A stretch of DNA of 16,319 bases from Clostridiaceae bacterium (GCA_016292575.1 JAEDIH010000028.1:1-16319), one strand, 5' to 3'. Counted from the stretch's first letter, positions 8,476-15,626 are shown. Translations and numbers: made by a program. The notes: generated by a model not told the origin, from the sequence alone.

Positions 8476-9540
8476 ATGATGGTTCCGAATCAAATTAAAA
8501 TGCAAAACTTTTCCTCTGCCGGCCGCGGCGCATATAAATCTTCTGAGGTTGACGCCTTTATGCAGAGGGTCTATGCAAGCTATGCCGAGCTGTATTCGGA
8601 AAACGTCGAGCTGAAAAAGAAGTTCGCTTCGCTTCGTGATATTATCGAAGAATACAATGCAGGCAAAAACGCCATTGCAACAGCCCTTGTTAAGGCGCAG
8701 ACCGTTGCCGACCAGACTGTTGAAAGCGCAAAGAACGCCTCGGACGCAATGCTTGCGGACGCCGAAAGGAAAGCCAAGGCTCTCATTGATGAAAAAACAA
8801 AGGACGCCTGCGAATATGCCGAAAAAATGAAGCAGACTGCCGATGAGGAGCTTGAAAAGGCCAGGGAGGAAATTCAAAGGCTCACCGGACAGGCGAATAC
8901 CGAAGCCAAAAAGTATATCGACGAGGTCAACGCAAAGGCAAAGCAGATTATTGCCGACGCAAACGCAAAGGCCGCTCAGATTGTTGCAAGAGCCTTCAGC
9001 GACGCAAAGAAAGCTCAGGACAGGAAAAACGAGCTTATTGCCGACGCAAAGGACGAGTACATGACCGTTAAGGGTGAGGTTACAGAGTTCAAAAAAGGCG
9101 CGCTTTCCCTCATGAAAAATCTGCTGCCGAAGCTTGAAGCCCTCAAGATTCCCGATTTTGTTTTTGAAAGCGAGCAGGAAGAGGAGCTTGTTGTTCCCGA
9201 GCCTGTTGAGCCGGAGTCCGATCCTCTTGAGCGTACACTCAGGTTTGAGGACATTGACCTTTCTGCAAAGGAAAATGAAAAACCGGGCGAAAGCCTTCTT
9301 AACGAAGAACCGGTCGTTAAGGAAAAAAAGACCGAGCCTGCCCCCAAAAAGGCGTATATCCCGTCCGCAGACGAATATGTCAAGCATATTTTTGATTCCA
9401 TTGATCTTCCGAAAAGCGGCGCCGGAAAAGCCGTTCCTGCCGATGAAAAGAAGAAGCCTGCGCCGGGAGTCGGATATAACGGAAACAAAACAAGCTTCAG
9501 CGTTTCCGAGGATTTCGATCTGTTTTCCGATGATGATTAA
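8476..9540 (+). CDS. divIVA: DivIVA-family coiled-coil cell-pole/septum protein
   Basis: DivIVA proteins bind curved membrane at septa and poles and recruit division, chromosome-anchoring or wall-synthesis partners. The 354-residue protein opens with the membrane-binding domain: F12 and R17 in a FSSAGRGAYKSSEVDAFM segment match the family pattern. An Ala/Lys/Glu-rich coiled coil runs from about 35 to 205, including repeated AKAK/ADANAKAAQ stretches. The last roughly 140 residues are acidic, Pro/Glu/Lys-rich and probably disordered. They contain short hydrophobic islands (LRFEDIDLS, YVKHIFDSIDLP) and an EDFDLFSDDD C-terminus. It is longer than Bacillus DivIVA (about 164 residues). AAGGAGAG lies just upstream of two adjacent ATGs (8476 and 8479); either could be used. 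The position after sepF supports the call. The symbol is by family, not proven orthology. Confidence 0.88.
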   Translation: MMVPNQIKMQNFSSAGRGAYKSSEVDAFMQRVYASYAELYSENVELKKKFASLRDIIEEYNAGKNAIATALVKAQTVADQTVESAKNASDAMLADAERKAKALIDEKTKDACEYAEKMKQTADEELEKAREEIQRLTGQANTEAKKYIDEVNAKAKQIIADANAKAAQIVARAFSDAKKAQDRKNELIADAKDEYMTVKGEVTEFKKGALSLMKNLLPKLEALKIPDFVFESEQEEELVVPEPVEPESDPLERTLRFEDIDLSAKENEKPGESLLNEEPVVKEKKTEPAPKKAYIPSADEYVKHIFDSIDLPKSGAGKAVPADEKKKPAPGVGYNGNKTSFSVSEDFDLFSDDD

Positions 9541-9563
9541 TTGATTGATTCTGGTGTGTTTTT

Positions 9564-10049
9564 ATGATACAAATCGTTTCCCTTGCCGTAATTGCCGTGC
9601 TTACCGCAGCGGATCAGCTCATAAAGTATTTCGTGCTGACCTATCTCAAGCCAATCGGGGAAAAGCTTGTCATTCCCGGCGTACTGCGCTTTACCTACGT
9701 TGAAAACGACGGCGCAATGATGGGACTTTTCGGCGGAAAGGCGCAGGTCATGATGTGGATAACCGTTGTGATTATCGCCGTTTTGCTTGCTCTGCTCATG
9801 CTGAAAAAAATCAGGTTCGGCTTCAATTACTGCTGCCTTGTTGCAATAATAGCCGGCGGTATCGGCAATCTCATTGACCGCTTCAGGCTCGGCTTTGTTG
9901 TTGACTATATTGACGTGCTTTTTGTAAAGTTCTATGTTTTCAATTTTGCCGATTGCCTTGTCACTGTCGGAGCGTTCCTTATCATCGGCTATCAGATCTA
10001 TGAAATAATCAGGGAAACAAAGGGAAAAAAGGAAAAGCAAAATGGTTGA
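9564..10049 (+). CDS. lspA: Lipoprotein signal peptidase (signal peptidase II)
   Basis: LspA is the membrane aspartyl protease that cleaves the signal peptide of prolipoproteins after diacylglyceryl modification. The 161-residue protein has four hydrophobic segments (about 2-20, 65-85, 92-106 and 131-150) and the family boxes: AADQLIKY near the N-terminus with D17, YVENDGAMMG, GGIGNLIDR, VVDYIDV and FNFADCLV. The likely catalytic aspartates are D114 and D130. The usual NxGAAF box reads NDGAMMG here. The ribosome binding site is poor (GGTG only), 23 nt after divIVA, so translation may depend on coupling. The last 8 nt overlap the next gene. lspA-rluD adjacency is the usual Firmicute order. Confidence 0.96.
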   Translation: MIQIVSLAVIAVLTAADQLIKYFVLTYLKPIGEKLVIPGVLRFTYVENDGAMMGLFGGKAQVMMWITVVIIAVLLALLMLKKIRFGFNYCCLVAIIAGGIGNLIDRFRLGFVVDYIDVLFVKFYVFNFADCLVTVGAFLIIGYQIYEIIRETKGKKEKQNG

Positions 10050-10959
10050 CGCAATGATAATTACCGTTGACGAAAGCTCGGCGGGCGAAAGGATAGACAA
10101 GGTTATTTGCGCGTTTGCAAAGCAGCTCAGCCGTTCCGCTGTTCAAAAATTGGCGGAAAGCGGCGCAGTTTCCGTTGCAGGGAAGCCGGTCGGAAAAAAC
10201 TATAAGGTAAAGCCCGGCGATAAAATTTCCCTCGTTATTCCGAAACCGCGCGAGCTTGAGCTTACGCCTGAGAACATTCCGCTTGACATCAGGTATGAGG
10301 ACAACGATCTCCTTGTTGTCAACAAGCCCAAGGGAATGGTTGTTCACCCTGCCGCCGGCAACTATGACAAAACGCTGGTCAACGCGCTTTTGTATCATTG
10401 CAAAGACAGCCTTTCGGGCATCAACGGCATAATACGCCCCGGCATTGTCCACCGGATAGACAAGGACACAAGCGGTCTGCTTATTGTTGCAAAGAACGAT
10501 TTTGCCCATATCTCCCTTGCCGAGCAGATTAAGGCGCACTCGTTTGAAAGGGAGTATCAGACCGTTGTATACGGCGGATTTAAAACCGAGGGCGGAACGG
10601 TGGACGCACCTATTGGGCGCCACAGCGTTGACCGCAAAAAAATGTGCGTGACCGAAAAAAACTCAAAGCCTGCCGTTACTCATTACGAAGTTATTGAACG
10701 CTACAGCGGCTTTACGCACCTGCGCGTTCACCTTGAAACCGGAAGAACCCACCAGATAAGGGTACACATGGCATACATCGGGCATCCCGTTGCCGGCGAC
10801 CCCGTCTACGGCCCGAAAAAGGTTATCACCGAGCTTTGCGGTCAGTGCCTTCATGCCGGACTCATCGGCTTTCGCCACCCGAGGACGGGCAAACACATTG
10901 AGGTCAGAAGCGAGCTTCCGGAGTATTTTGAAGCGTTTTTAAGGAGACTTGATAAATGA
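10042..10959 (+). CDS. rluD: RluD/YlyB-type pseudouridine synthase
   Basis: This RluA-family enzyme isomerises uridines to pseudouridine, most likely in 23S rRNA. The 305-residue protein has an N-terminal S4 RNA-binding domain (RIDKVICAFAKQLSRSAVQKL onward to about residue 75). The catalytic domain carries HRIDKDTSGLLIVAK, with D140 as the expected catalytic Asp, and later the GRTHQIRVHMAYIGHPVAGDP block typical of the family. The ATG at 10042 has AAGGA about 8 nt upstream and overlaps lspA by 8 nt. A second in-frame ATG at 10054 is possible. The stop overlaps the next start (ATGA), so the three genes are probably translated as one coupled unit. The exact rRNA target cannot be read from sequence, so the symbol is by nearest family. 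Confidence 0.92.
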   Translation: MVDAMIITVDESSAGERIDKVICAFAKQLSRSAVQKLAESGAVSVAGKPVGKNYKVKPGDKISLVIPKPRELELTPENIPLDIRYEDNDLLVVNKPKGMVVHPAAGNYDKTLVNALLYHCKDSLSGINGIIRPGIVHRIDKDTSGLLIVAKNDFAHISLAEQIKAHSFEREYQTVVYGGFKTEGGTVDAPIGRHSVDRKKMCVTEKNSKPAVTHYEVIERYSGFTHLRVHLETGRTHQIRVHMAYIGHPVAGDPVYGPKKVITELCGQCLHAGLIGFRHPRTGKHIEVRSELPEYFEAFLRRLDK

Positions 10960-11789
10960 CGGAAAAGAAACTGCCGCTTTCCGACTGGCTTGTTGCCTCG
11001 GATATTGACGGCACTCTGAACGACAAAAGAAGACGACTGCCCAAGCGCAATTTTGACGCCATTCACAAGTTCGTTTATGAATACGGCGGACACTTCATTC
11101 TCTCCTCGGGCAGATCCATTGAATCAATGCGCAAGCATTTCAAAAATCTCGGGCTCAACACGGGCTACGCCGTTTTTATCAACGGCGCCGGCGTTTATGA
11201 TTACAGTCAGGAAAAAATTCTCTGGCTCAGTCCTGTCAATGAAAAAATTACCGCCCTAATCAAAAAAACCGCAAAAAAATTCCGCTTTGCGGCGGTTCAG
11301 GTTATTACGCCGTGTGAGGCGCGCGTTGTGAAGCCCACAATTTCGGCTTATATCCTTGCAAAAACAAGCAAGCTTCCAATCAAAAAGTATAAGAACATTG
11401 AGGAGCTTCCGACCGGAGACTGGTGCAAGGCAATTTTTACCGGGCTTCCGTTTGTAATTTCAAGGGTTGAAAGGTTTGCAAAGGAGAACAGCAGCACTCA
11501 CACCAACCTTATGCGTACCTCGCCGTTTTCCTTTGAACTTGTTAACGAGGGCACAAACAAGGGCGTGGCCGTCCTCAAGGTTGCGGAAATTCTCGGCATA
11601 GACAAGGAAAAAACAGCCGCCATCGGCGATTATTTTAACGATTACGAAATGCTCAGGGCTGTCGGGCTTCCGGCGTGCTGCGGTCAGGCTCCGCAGGGCA
11701 TGAAGGACATTGCAAAGCTTGTCACCTGCCATTGCAACAAGGGTGCCGTTGCCGATCTCATTGAATACATCATCAAAAATAACACCTGA
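10956..11789 (+). CDS. Cof-type HAD-IIB family hydrolase
   Basis: This is a haloacid-dehalogenase-like phosphatase with an alpha/beta type-IIB cap; such enzymes usually act on sugar phosphates or small phosphorylated metabolites. The 277 residues show motif I ASDIDGTL (nucleophile D16, acid/base D18), motif II in ILSSGRS, a lysine in the EGTNKGVAVL segment, and motif IV IGDYFNDYEML with D225 and D229. AAGGAG precedes the ATG, and the start overlaps the rluD stop as ATGA. The substrate cannot be predicted. It is the last gene of the co-directional run beginning at mutS; a 112-bp gap follows. Confidence 0.92.
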   Translation: MTEKKLPLSDWLVASDIDGTLNDKRRRLPKRNFDAIHKFVYEYGGHFILSSGRSIESMRKHFKNLGLNTGYAVFINGAGVYDYSQEKILWLSPVNEKITALIKKTAKKFRFAAVQVITPCEARVVKPTISAYILAKTSKLPIKKYKNIEELPTGDWCKAIFTGLPFVISRVERFAKENSSTHTNLMRTSPFSFELVNEGTNKGVAVLKVAEILGIDKEKTAAIGDYFNDYEMLRAVGLPACCGQAPQGMKDIAKLVTCHCNKGAVADLIEYIIKNNT

Positions 11790-11901
11790 ATCTGCGCCGG
11801 ATTTTGAGCCTTGGTGCGCAGCTTACCGGCTAAATTCGGTTGTTTAGAATAGCTGCCGGAAAAACAGCTTTTTTCCGGTATTCAAAAAGGAGGAAATCAC
11901 A
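11790..11901 (+). promoter_or_regulatory. Transketolase leader with two hairpins; weak promoter candidate
   Basis: CTGCGC (11792-11797) can pair with GCGCAG (11816-11821) across an 18-nt loop. Further on, CCGGAAAAA pairs with TTTTTCCGG over a five-base loop, just upstream of the transketolase ribosome binding site. A TAGAAT box at 11845-11850 could be a -10 element, but the best -35 (TTACCG) is poor. Neither hairpin is followed by a clear T-run, so simple termination is not supported. The second hairpin ends only a few bases before the AAAGGAGG site and could affect translation. Confidence 0.35.
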
Positions 11902-12744
11902 TTGGACAAAACCAAAAAGACCGAGCTTAAAAAACTCGCCTGCAAGGTGAGAATGGGCGTTATTGAAGGTACATTCAACGCAAAGTCCGGTCATCCGGGC
12001 GGCTCGCTTTCAATCGCCGATATCATCACCTATCTTTACTTTGAGGAAATGAATGTTGACCCGAAAAACCCCGCCTTTGAGGACAGGGATCGCTTTGTTC
12101 TTTCAAAGGGTCACACCGCGCCGGCGCTTTATTCCGCGCTTGCGCTCAAGGGCTTTTTCCCGTTTGAGCTGATCAAAACGCTCAGAAAGCCCGATTCCAT
12201 GCTTCAGGGTCACCCCAGCATGAGGTACACTCCCGGCGTTGATATGAGCACAGGCTCTCTCGGTCAGGGCATCTCCGCCGCTGTGGGAATGGCTCTCGGC
12301 GCAAAGCTCAAGGGCAAGGACTTCCGCGTTTACACCGCCCTCGGTGACGGTGAAATTGAGGAAGGTCAGGTCTGGGAGGCGGCAATGTTTGCCGGCAACC
12401 GTAAGCTTGACAACCTTGTTGCCGTTGTAGACTTCAACAATCTTCAGATTGACGGCTCTCTTGACGAGGTCAACTCGCCCTGTCCCATTGACGAAAAGTT
12501 TGCCGCTTTCGGCTGGAACGTGATTGTAATCAACGGTCACTGCTTTGACGAGATTGACGAAGCCTTCAAAAAGGCAAAGGAACTGAAAGGCAAACCCACC
12601 TGCATTGTTGCAAAAACCGTTAAGGGCAAGGGCGTTTCCTTCATGGAAAACAAGTGCGACTGGCACGGAAGCGCACCCAACGCCGAACAGTATGAGCAGG
12701 CAATGAAAGAACTCGGCGACGCTTTGGTCGCATTGGAGGTGTGA
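11902..12744 (+). CDS. Transketolase, N-terminal (TPP-binding) subunit
   Basis: This is the first half of a split transketolase, which moves two-carbon units between sugar phosphates in the non-oxidative pentose phosphate pathway. The 280-residue protein has the catalytic-site SGHPGGS with H31, LSKGHTAPALYSAL, and the thiamine diphosphate/Mg motif GDGEIEEGQ (from residue 148) ending in NN (179-180). These match the pyrophosphate domain of full-length transketolases. The start is TTG, set by a strong AAAGGAGG about 8 nt upstream; an ATG in this position is absent. The partner gene starts 3 nt after the stop. Both genes are required for an active enzyme. Paralogues specific for other substrates cannot be excluded. 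Confidence 0.95.
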   Translation: MDKTKKTELKKLACKVRMGVIEGTFNAKSGHPGGSLSIADIITYLYFEEMNVDPKNPAFEDRDRFVLSKGHTAPALYSALALKGFFPFELIKTLRKPDSMLQGHPSMRYTPGVDMSTGSLGQGISAAVGMALGAKLKGKDFRVYTALGDGEIEEGQVWEAAMFAGNRKLDNLVAVVDFNNLQIDGSLDEVNSPCPIDEKFAAFGWNVIVINGHCFDEIDEAFKKAKELKGKPTCIVAKTVKGKGVSFMENKCDWHGSAPNAEQYEQAMKELGDALVALEV

Positions 12745-12746
12745 TT

Positions 12747-13688
12747 ATGGCTGACGTAATTAAATGTGCAACAAGAGACGCTTACGGCAAGGCTCTTAAG
12801 GAGCTTGGCAAAAGGGACGACATTCTTGTTCTTGACGCCGACCTTGCAAAGGCCACCAAGACTATCGTTTTCAAAAAGGAATTTCCGGAAAAGTTCATTG
12901 ACGCCGGTATTGCCGAGGGCAACATGATGGGCGTTGCCGCCGGACTTTCAACCGTGGGCTACACCGTTTTTGCAAGCTCGTTTGCAATGTTTTCCGCAGG
13001 CCGCGCCTTTGAGCAGGTCAGAAACTCCATTGCATATCCAAAGCTCAATGTAAAAATCGGCGCAACCCATGCAGGTATCTCCGTCGGCGAGGACGGCGCA
13101 AGCCACCAGTGCTGCGAGGATATCGCGCTCATGCGCTCCGTTCCGAACATGGTTATCATTAACCCGGCAGACGATGTTGAAGCTTTTCAGGCTGTTCTTG
13201 CCGCCGCCGATTTTGAAGGTCCCGTTTATATGCGCTTCGGACGCCTCGCGGTTCCAAGGGTAAACAGCGAGGATTACAAGTTTGAGCTTGGAAAGGGCGT
13301 TACTCTCAAGGACGGCAAGGATGTAACAATAGTTGCAACCGGTCTCATGGTCAACGAAGCCCTCCTTGCCGCAGAGGAGCTAAAGAAAGACGGAATCGAT
13401 GCAAGGGTTATCAATATTCACACCATCAAGCCCATTGACAGGGAAATTCTTGTTAAGGCCGCAAAGGAAACCGGCGCAATCGTCACCGCTGAAGAGCACA
13501 GCATTATAGGCGGTCTCGGCTCGGCTGTTACGGAGGTTCTTTGCGAGGAATGTCCCGTTCCGGTGCTTCGTCTCGGCGTTGGGGACACCTTCGGAAAGTC
13601 CGGTCCCGCCGTTGAGCTGCTCAAAATTTTCGGTCTTGACGCAAAGCACATTGCCGAAAAAGCGAAAAAAGCCGTTTCGCTCAAGTGA
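12747..13688 (+). CDS. Transketolase, C-terminal (pyrimidine/C-domain) subunit
   Basis: This is the second half of the split transketolase. From ATG 12747 it has 313 residues; GGAGGTG at 12735-12741 is well placed for this ATG and too close for the GTG at 12741. The segment GIAEGNMMGVAAGLS contains the conserved Glu (E57) that activates the thiamine ring, followed by FASSFAMFSAGRAFEQVR and ATHAGISVGEDGASHQ. From about residue 190 the protein carries the transketolase C-terminal domain (VTIVATGLMVNEAL, HTIKPID, TAEEHSIIGGLGS). Spacing to the upstream half is 2 nt, so the two chains should be made together in near-equal amounts. A hairpin terminator follows. Confidence 0.95.
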   Translation: MADVIKCATRDAYGKALKELGKRDDILVLDADLAKATKTIVFKKEFPEKFIDAGIAEGNMMGVAAGLSTVGYTVFASSFAMFSAGRAFEQVRNSIAYPKLNVKIGATHAGISVGEDGASHQCCEDIALMRSVPNMVIINPADDVEAFQAVLAAADFEGPVYMRFGRLAVPRVNSEDYKFELGKGVTLKDGKDVTIVATGLMVNEALLAAEELKKDGIDARVINIHTIKPIDREILVKAAKETGAIVTAEEHSIIGGLGSAVTEVLCEECPVPVLRLGVGDTFGKSGPAVELLKIFGLDAKHIAEKAKKAVSLK

Positions 13689-13714
13689 GAAAATAAAATT
13701 TTTTGTTTTATTAA

Positions 13715-13749
13715 AAAAAGAACTGTCGTTTTTTGCGGCAGTTCTTTTT
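13715..13749. terminator. Strong hairpin terminator after transketolase, probably bidirectional
   Basis: A 14-bp stem (13715-13728 with 13736-13749, one G:U pair) encloses a T-rich 7-nt loop. The arms are A-rich on the left and T-rich on the right, so a run of Us follows in either direction. It ends the transketolase transcript and lies at the 3' end of the minus-strand regulator remnant, whose stop codon (13748-13750) overlaps the stem. A second AT-only inverted repeat lies just before it at 13692-13712. Confidence 0.85.
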
Positions 13750-13894
13750 AGTCATTATCCTGTTCATTGTCAAAATCGTAGTCGTTGAGTTCCTGAAAAT
13801 CAAGGAATTCAGAAAGGGTCATGTTGAAAGAGATTGCGATTTTATGCAGCGTTTTAACTCTCGGATTTCTGAAATGTTTTAACATATGGCTTTG
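13748..13894 (-). pseudogene. C-terminal remnant of an XRE-family helix-turn-helix regulator
   Basis: Read on the minus strand, this segment encodes 45 residues from an internal ATG (13885), preceded by three more in-frame codons and then a TGA at 13897-13895. The peptide contains NPRVKTLHKIA, then FNMTLSEFLDF and an acidic tail. This is the pattern of the last two helices and tail of small XRE/Cro-type HTH proteins of gut Clostridia (…NPxxxTLxKIAxxxxMTxSEFLDF…). The first half of the HTH domain, including the recognition helix, is not found upstream in any minus frame; that DNA is the spoIVA promoter. A purine-rich AAAGGAG lies 13 nt before the ATG, so a short product might still be made, but it would lack a DNA-binding domain. 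I therefore call it a truncated gene. The family call comes from motif recognition only. Confidence 0.68.
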
Positions 13895-13909
13895 TCAGCT
13901 CCTTTCCAG

Positions 13910-13938
13910 TCATAAACAAAAGCCTGCTTACATACTAA
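13910..13938 (+). promoter_or_regulatory. Candidate sigma-E sporulation promoter of spoIVA
   Basis: TCATAAA (13910-13916) matches the sigma-E -35 pattern KMATATT at 5 of 7 positions. CATACTAA (13931-13938) matches the -10 pattern CATACAMT at 6 of 8. The spacer is 14 nt, as expected. spoIVA is a known sigma-E-dependent mother-cell gene in Bacillus, so the site is where it should be. Transcription would start near 13945, leaving a leader of about 30 nt before the ATG at 13974. Confidence 0.65.
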
Positions 13939-13973
13939 TTAACAAAACGCATGAAAAGCTCGGAGGAATGTTT

Positions 13974-15452
13974 ATGACAAGCTCTAATATTTACACTTCA
14001 ATTTCGTCGCGCACACAGGGCGATATATACATCGGCGTTGTCGGTCCGGTCAGAACCGGAAAATCCTCGTTCATCAAGCGCTTCATGGACGTTCTTGTTC
14101 TGCCGAATATAAACGAACAGGCAAAGCGCGAACGTGCAACAGATGAGCTTCCGCAGTCCTCGTCGGGTCGGACAATAATGACCACCGAACCGAAGTTTAT
14201 TCCGGAGGACGCGGTTGAGCTTACGCTTGAGGATAAGGCGCGGTTTAACGTCCGCCTTATAGACTGCGTGGGATACATAGTTCCAAGCTCTCTCGGCTAT
14301 ATTGAAAACGAGCAGCCGCGAATGGTTAAAACTCCGTGGTTTGAGGAGGAGATACCGTTCAACATGGCGGCGGAAATCGGAACAAAAAAGGTTATCAACG
14401 AGCATTCCACCATCGGTCTTGTTGTTACCACCGACGGCTCAATCGGAGATATCCCGCGTGAAGAATACGCACAGGCCGAGGAGCGCGTTATAAGCGAACT
14501 TAAGGAGATTGAAAAGCCGTTTGTTGTTCTGCTCAACTGCACAAAGCCGAAAAGCGAAAGCGCGCAAAAGCTTGCCGCCGAGCTTTCCGCGCGGTATTCG
14601 GTAAGCGTTCTCCCGGTCAACTGCATTGAGCTTGATGAAATGGAGATTGCGGAAATTCTGCGCTCGCTGCTTTATGAATTTCCGCTTACGGAGATGAAGA
14701 TAAATTTCGCCTCATGGATATCGCGGCTTGAAAAGAATCATTGGCTGCGCAAGGAGGTGTACTCGGCCGTTTTTGAAGCGGCAAAAACAATGAAAAAGGT
14801 TAAGGACACCAAAGGCTTTTCCTCGTGCGTTACCGGTGCGGACGATATCACCGGCAGCCGCATTGAAAACATCGACCTTGCAACCGGCAGCGTAACGGTG
14901 TCGGTCAGCGTTAAGCCGGAGCTTTTCTATAAGATACTGACCGAAAAAACCGGGCTTGAAATCAAAGACGAGCAGGGACTCATGAACGATATCATTGAGC
15001 TTTCAAAAGTTAAAAAGGAATATGAGCACTTCAAGGGCGCAATTGACGATTGCCGGAACACCGGCTACGGAATTGTAATGCCCACCATGGACGAACTTAC
15101 GCTTGAGGAACCCGAGATCATGAAGCAGGGCGGACGCTACGGAGTGCGGCTCAAGGCGCAGGCGCCGTCAATACACATGATGCGCTGCGATATTTCAACC
15201 GAGGTTGCGCCCATTGTCGGAACGGAAAGCCAGTCGGAGGAGCTTATCATGTATCTCCTCAAGGGCTTTGAGGAGGATCCGTCAAAAATCTGGGAGTCAA
15301 ACATTTTCGGAAAATCGCTCAGCAGTCTTGTTAACGAGGGACTGCACAACAAGCTATACAAAATGCCCACCGATGCGCGCATGAAGGTTCAGGAAACGCT
15401 TGAGCGCGTTATCAACGAGGGCTGCAGCGGACTTATCTGCATAATACTGTAA
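13974..15452 (+). CDS. spoIVA: Stage IV sporulation protein A (spore coat morphogenetic ATPase)
   Basis: SpoIVA polymerises on the outer forespore membrane using ATP and forms the basement layer on which the coat is built; it is also needed for cortex formation. From ATG 13974 the protein has 492 residues, the length of Bacillus subtilis SpoIVA. A longer in-frame start at 13821 would add 51 residues unlike any SpoIVA. GGAGG at 13962-13966 is 7 nt from the chosen ATG. Walker A is GPVRTGKSS with K30; a TTEP segment follows around residue 70, then the DCVGY Walker-B-like stretch and NCTKP. The middle and C-terminal domains are complete, ending in the conserved hydrophobic GLICIIL. It is preceded by a sigma-E-like promoter and stands alone, so it is probably its own transcription unit, expressed in the mother cell. 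It shows the organism belongs to a spore-forming lineage. Confidence 0.97.
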   Translation: MTSSNIYTSISSRTQGDIYIGVVGPVRTGKSSFIKRFMDVLVLPNINEQAKRERATDELPQSSSGRTIMTTEPKFIPEDAVELTLEDKARFNVRLIDCVGYIVPSSLGYIENEQPRMVKTPWFEEEIPFNMAAEIGTKKVINEHSTIGLVVTTDGSIGDIPREEYAQAEERVISELKEIEKPFVVLLNCTKPKSESAQKLAAELSARYSVSVLPVNCIELDEMEIAEILRSLLYEFPLTEMKINFASWISRLEKNHWLRKEVYSAVFEAAKTMKKVKDTKGFSSCVTGADDITGSRIENIDLATGSVTVSVSVKPELFYKILTEKTGLEIKDEQGLMNDIIELSKVKKEYEHFKGAIDDCRNTGYGIVMPTMDELTLEEPEIMKQGGRYGVRLKAQAPSIHMMRCDISTEVAPIVGTESQSEELIMYLLKGFEEDPSKIWESNIFGKSLSSLVNEGLHNKLYKMPTDARMKVQETLERVINEGCSGLICIIL

Positions 15453-15460
15453 AAATAAAT

Positions 15461-15499
15461 GGAGCTGTCGTAACTGTTGACGGCTCCGTTTGTTGCTTT
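15461..15499 (+). terminator. Hairpin after spoIVA, likely terminator
   Basis: GGAGCTGTC (15461-15469) pairs with GACGGCTCC (15479-15487), with one G:U pair and a 9-nt loop. An interrupted T-rich stretch (GTTTGTTGCTTT) follows. The position 8 nt after the spoIVA stop supports termination. The T-rich tail is also the start of a repeated sequence found again at about 15570 and 16191. Confidence 0.65.
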
Positions 15500-15555
15500 G
15501 TGGGTAAATGGTGCAGCAGGCAAGGTACTCAGGGCGCCTCACGAGACGCCCCTAC
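15496..15555 (+). repeat. 60-bp inverted repeat, left copy (A)
   Basis: The reverse complement of 16046-16105 aligns without gaps over 60 bp, with 49 identical bases by hand count. The arm ends in a GC palindrome (GGGCG, then CTC/GAG, then CGCCC) and CCTAC. Left of that it reads through a GTGCAGCAGGCAAGGT segment. Confidence 0.85.
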
Positions 15556-15593
15556 AAATTTTGCTTTTATGTTGTTGCTTTGTGGTTAAATGG
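15532..15593 (+). repeat. GC-palindrome plus T-rich tail unit, copy 1
   Basis: A GGGCG…CGCCC palindrome is followed by a TTTGCTTTTAT-TTGTT segment and then TTTGTGG-TAAAT. The same arrangement recurs in direct orientation at 16152-16214. The tail alone also occurs at 15488-15511. Confidence 0.75.
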
Positions 15594-15626
15594 CAATAGA
15601 AATTTACATCCGTCCGCTCCGCTGGG

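Noticed and set aside
8458..9387. 309-codon minus-strand open frame antisense to the divIVA-like gene
   Set aside because: Its Leu/Phe/Cys-rich product mirrors the Lys/Glu/Ala codons of the coiled coil; the sense gene has a good ribosome binding site and family match.
11792..11821. Intrinsic terminator after the HAD hydrolase gene
   Set aside because: The CTGCGC/GCGCAG stem is short, has an 18-nt loop and no following T-run, so termination is not supported.
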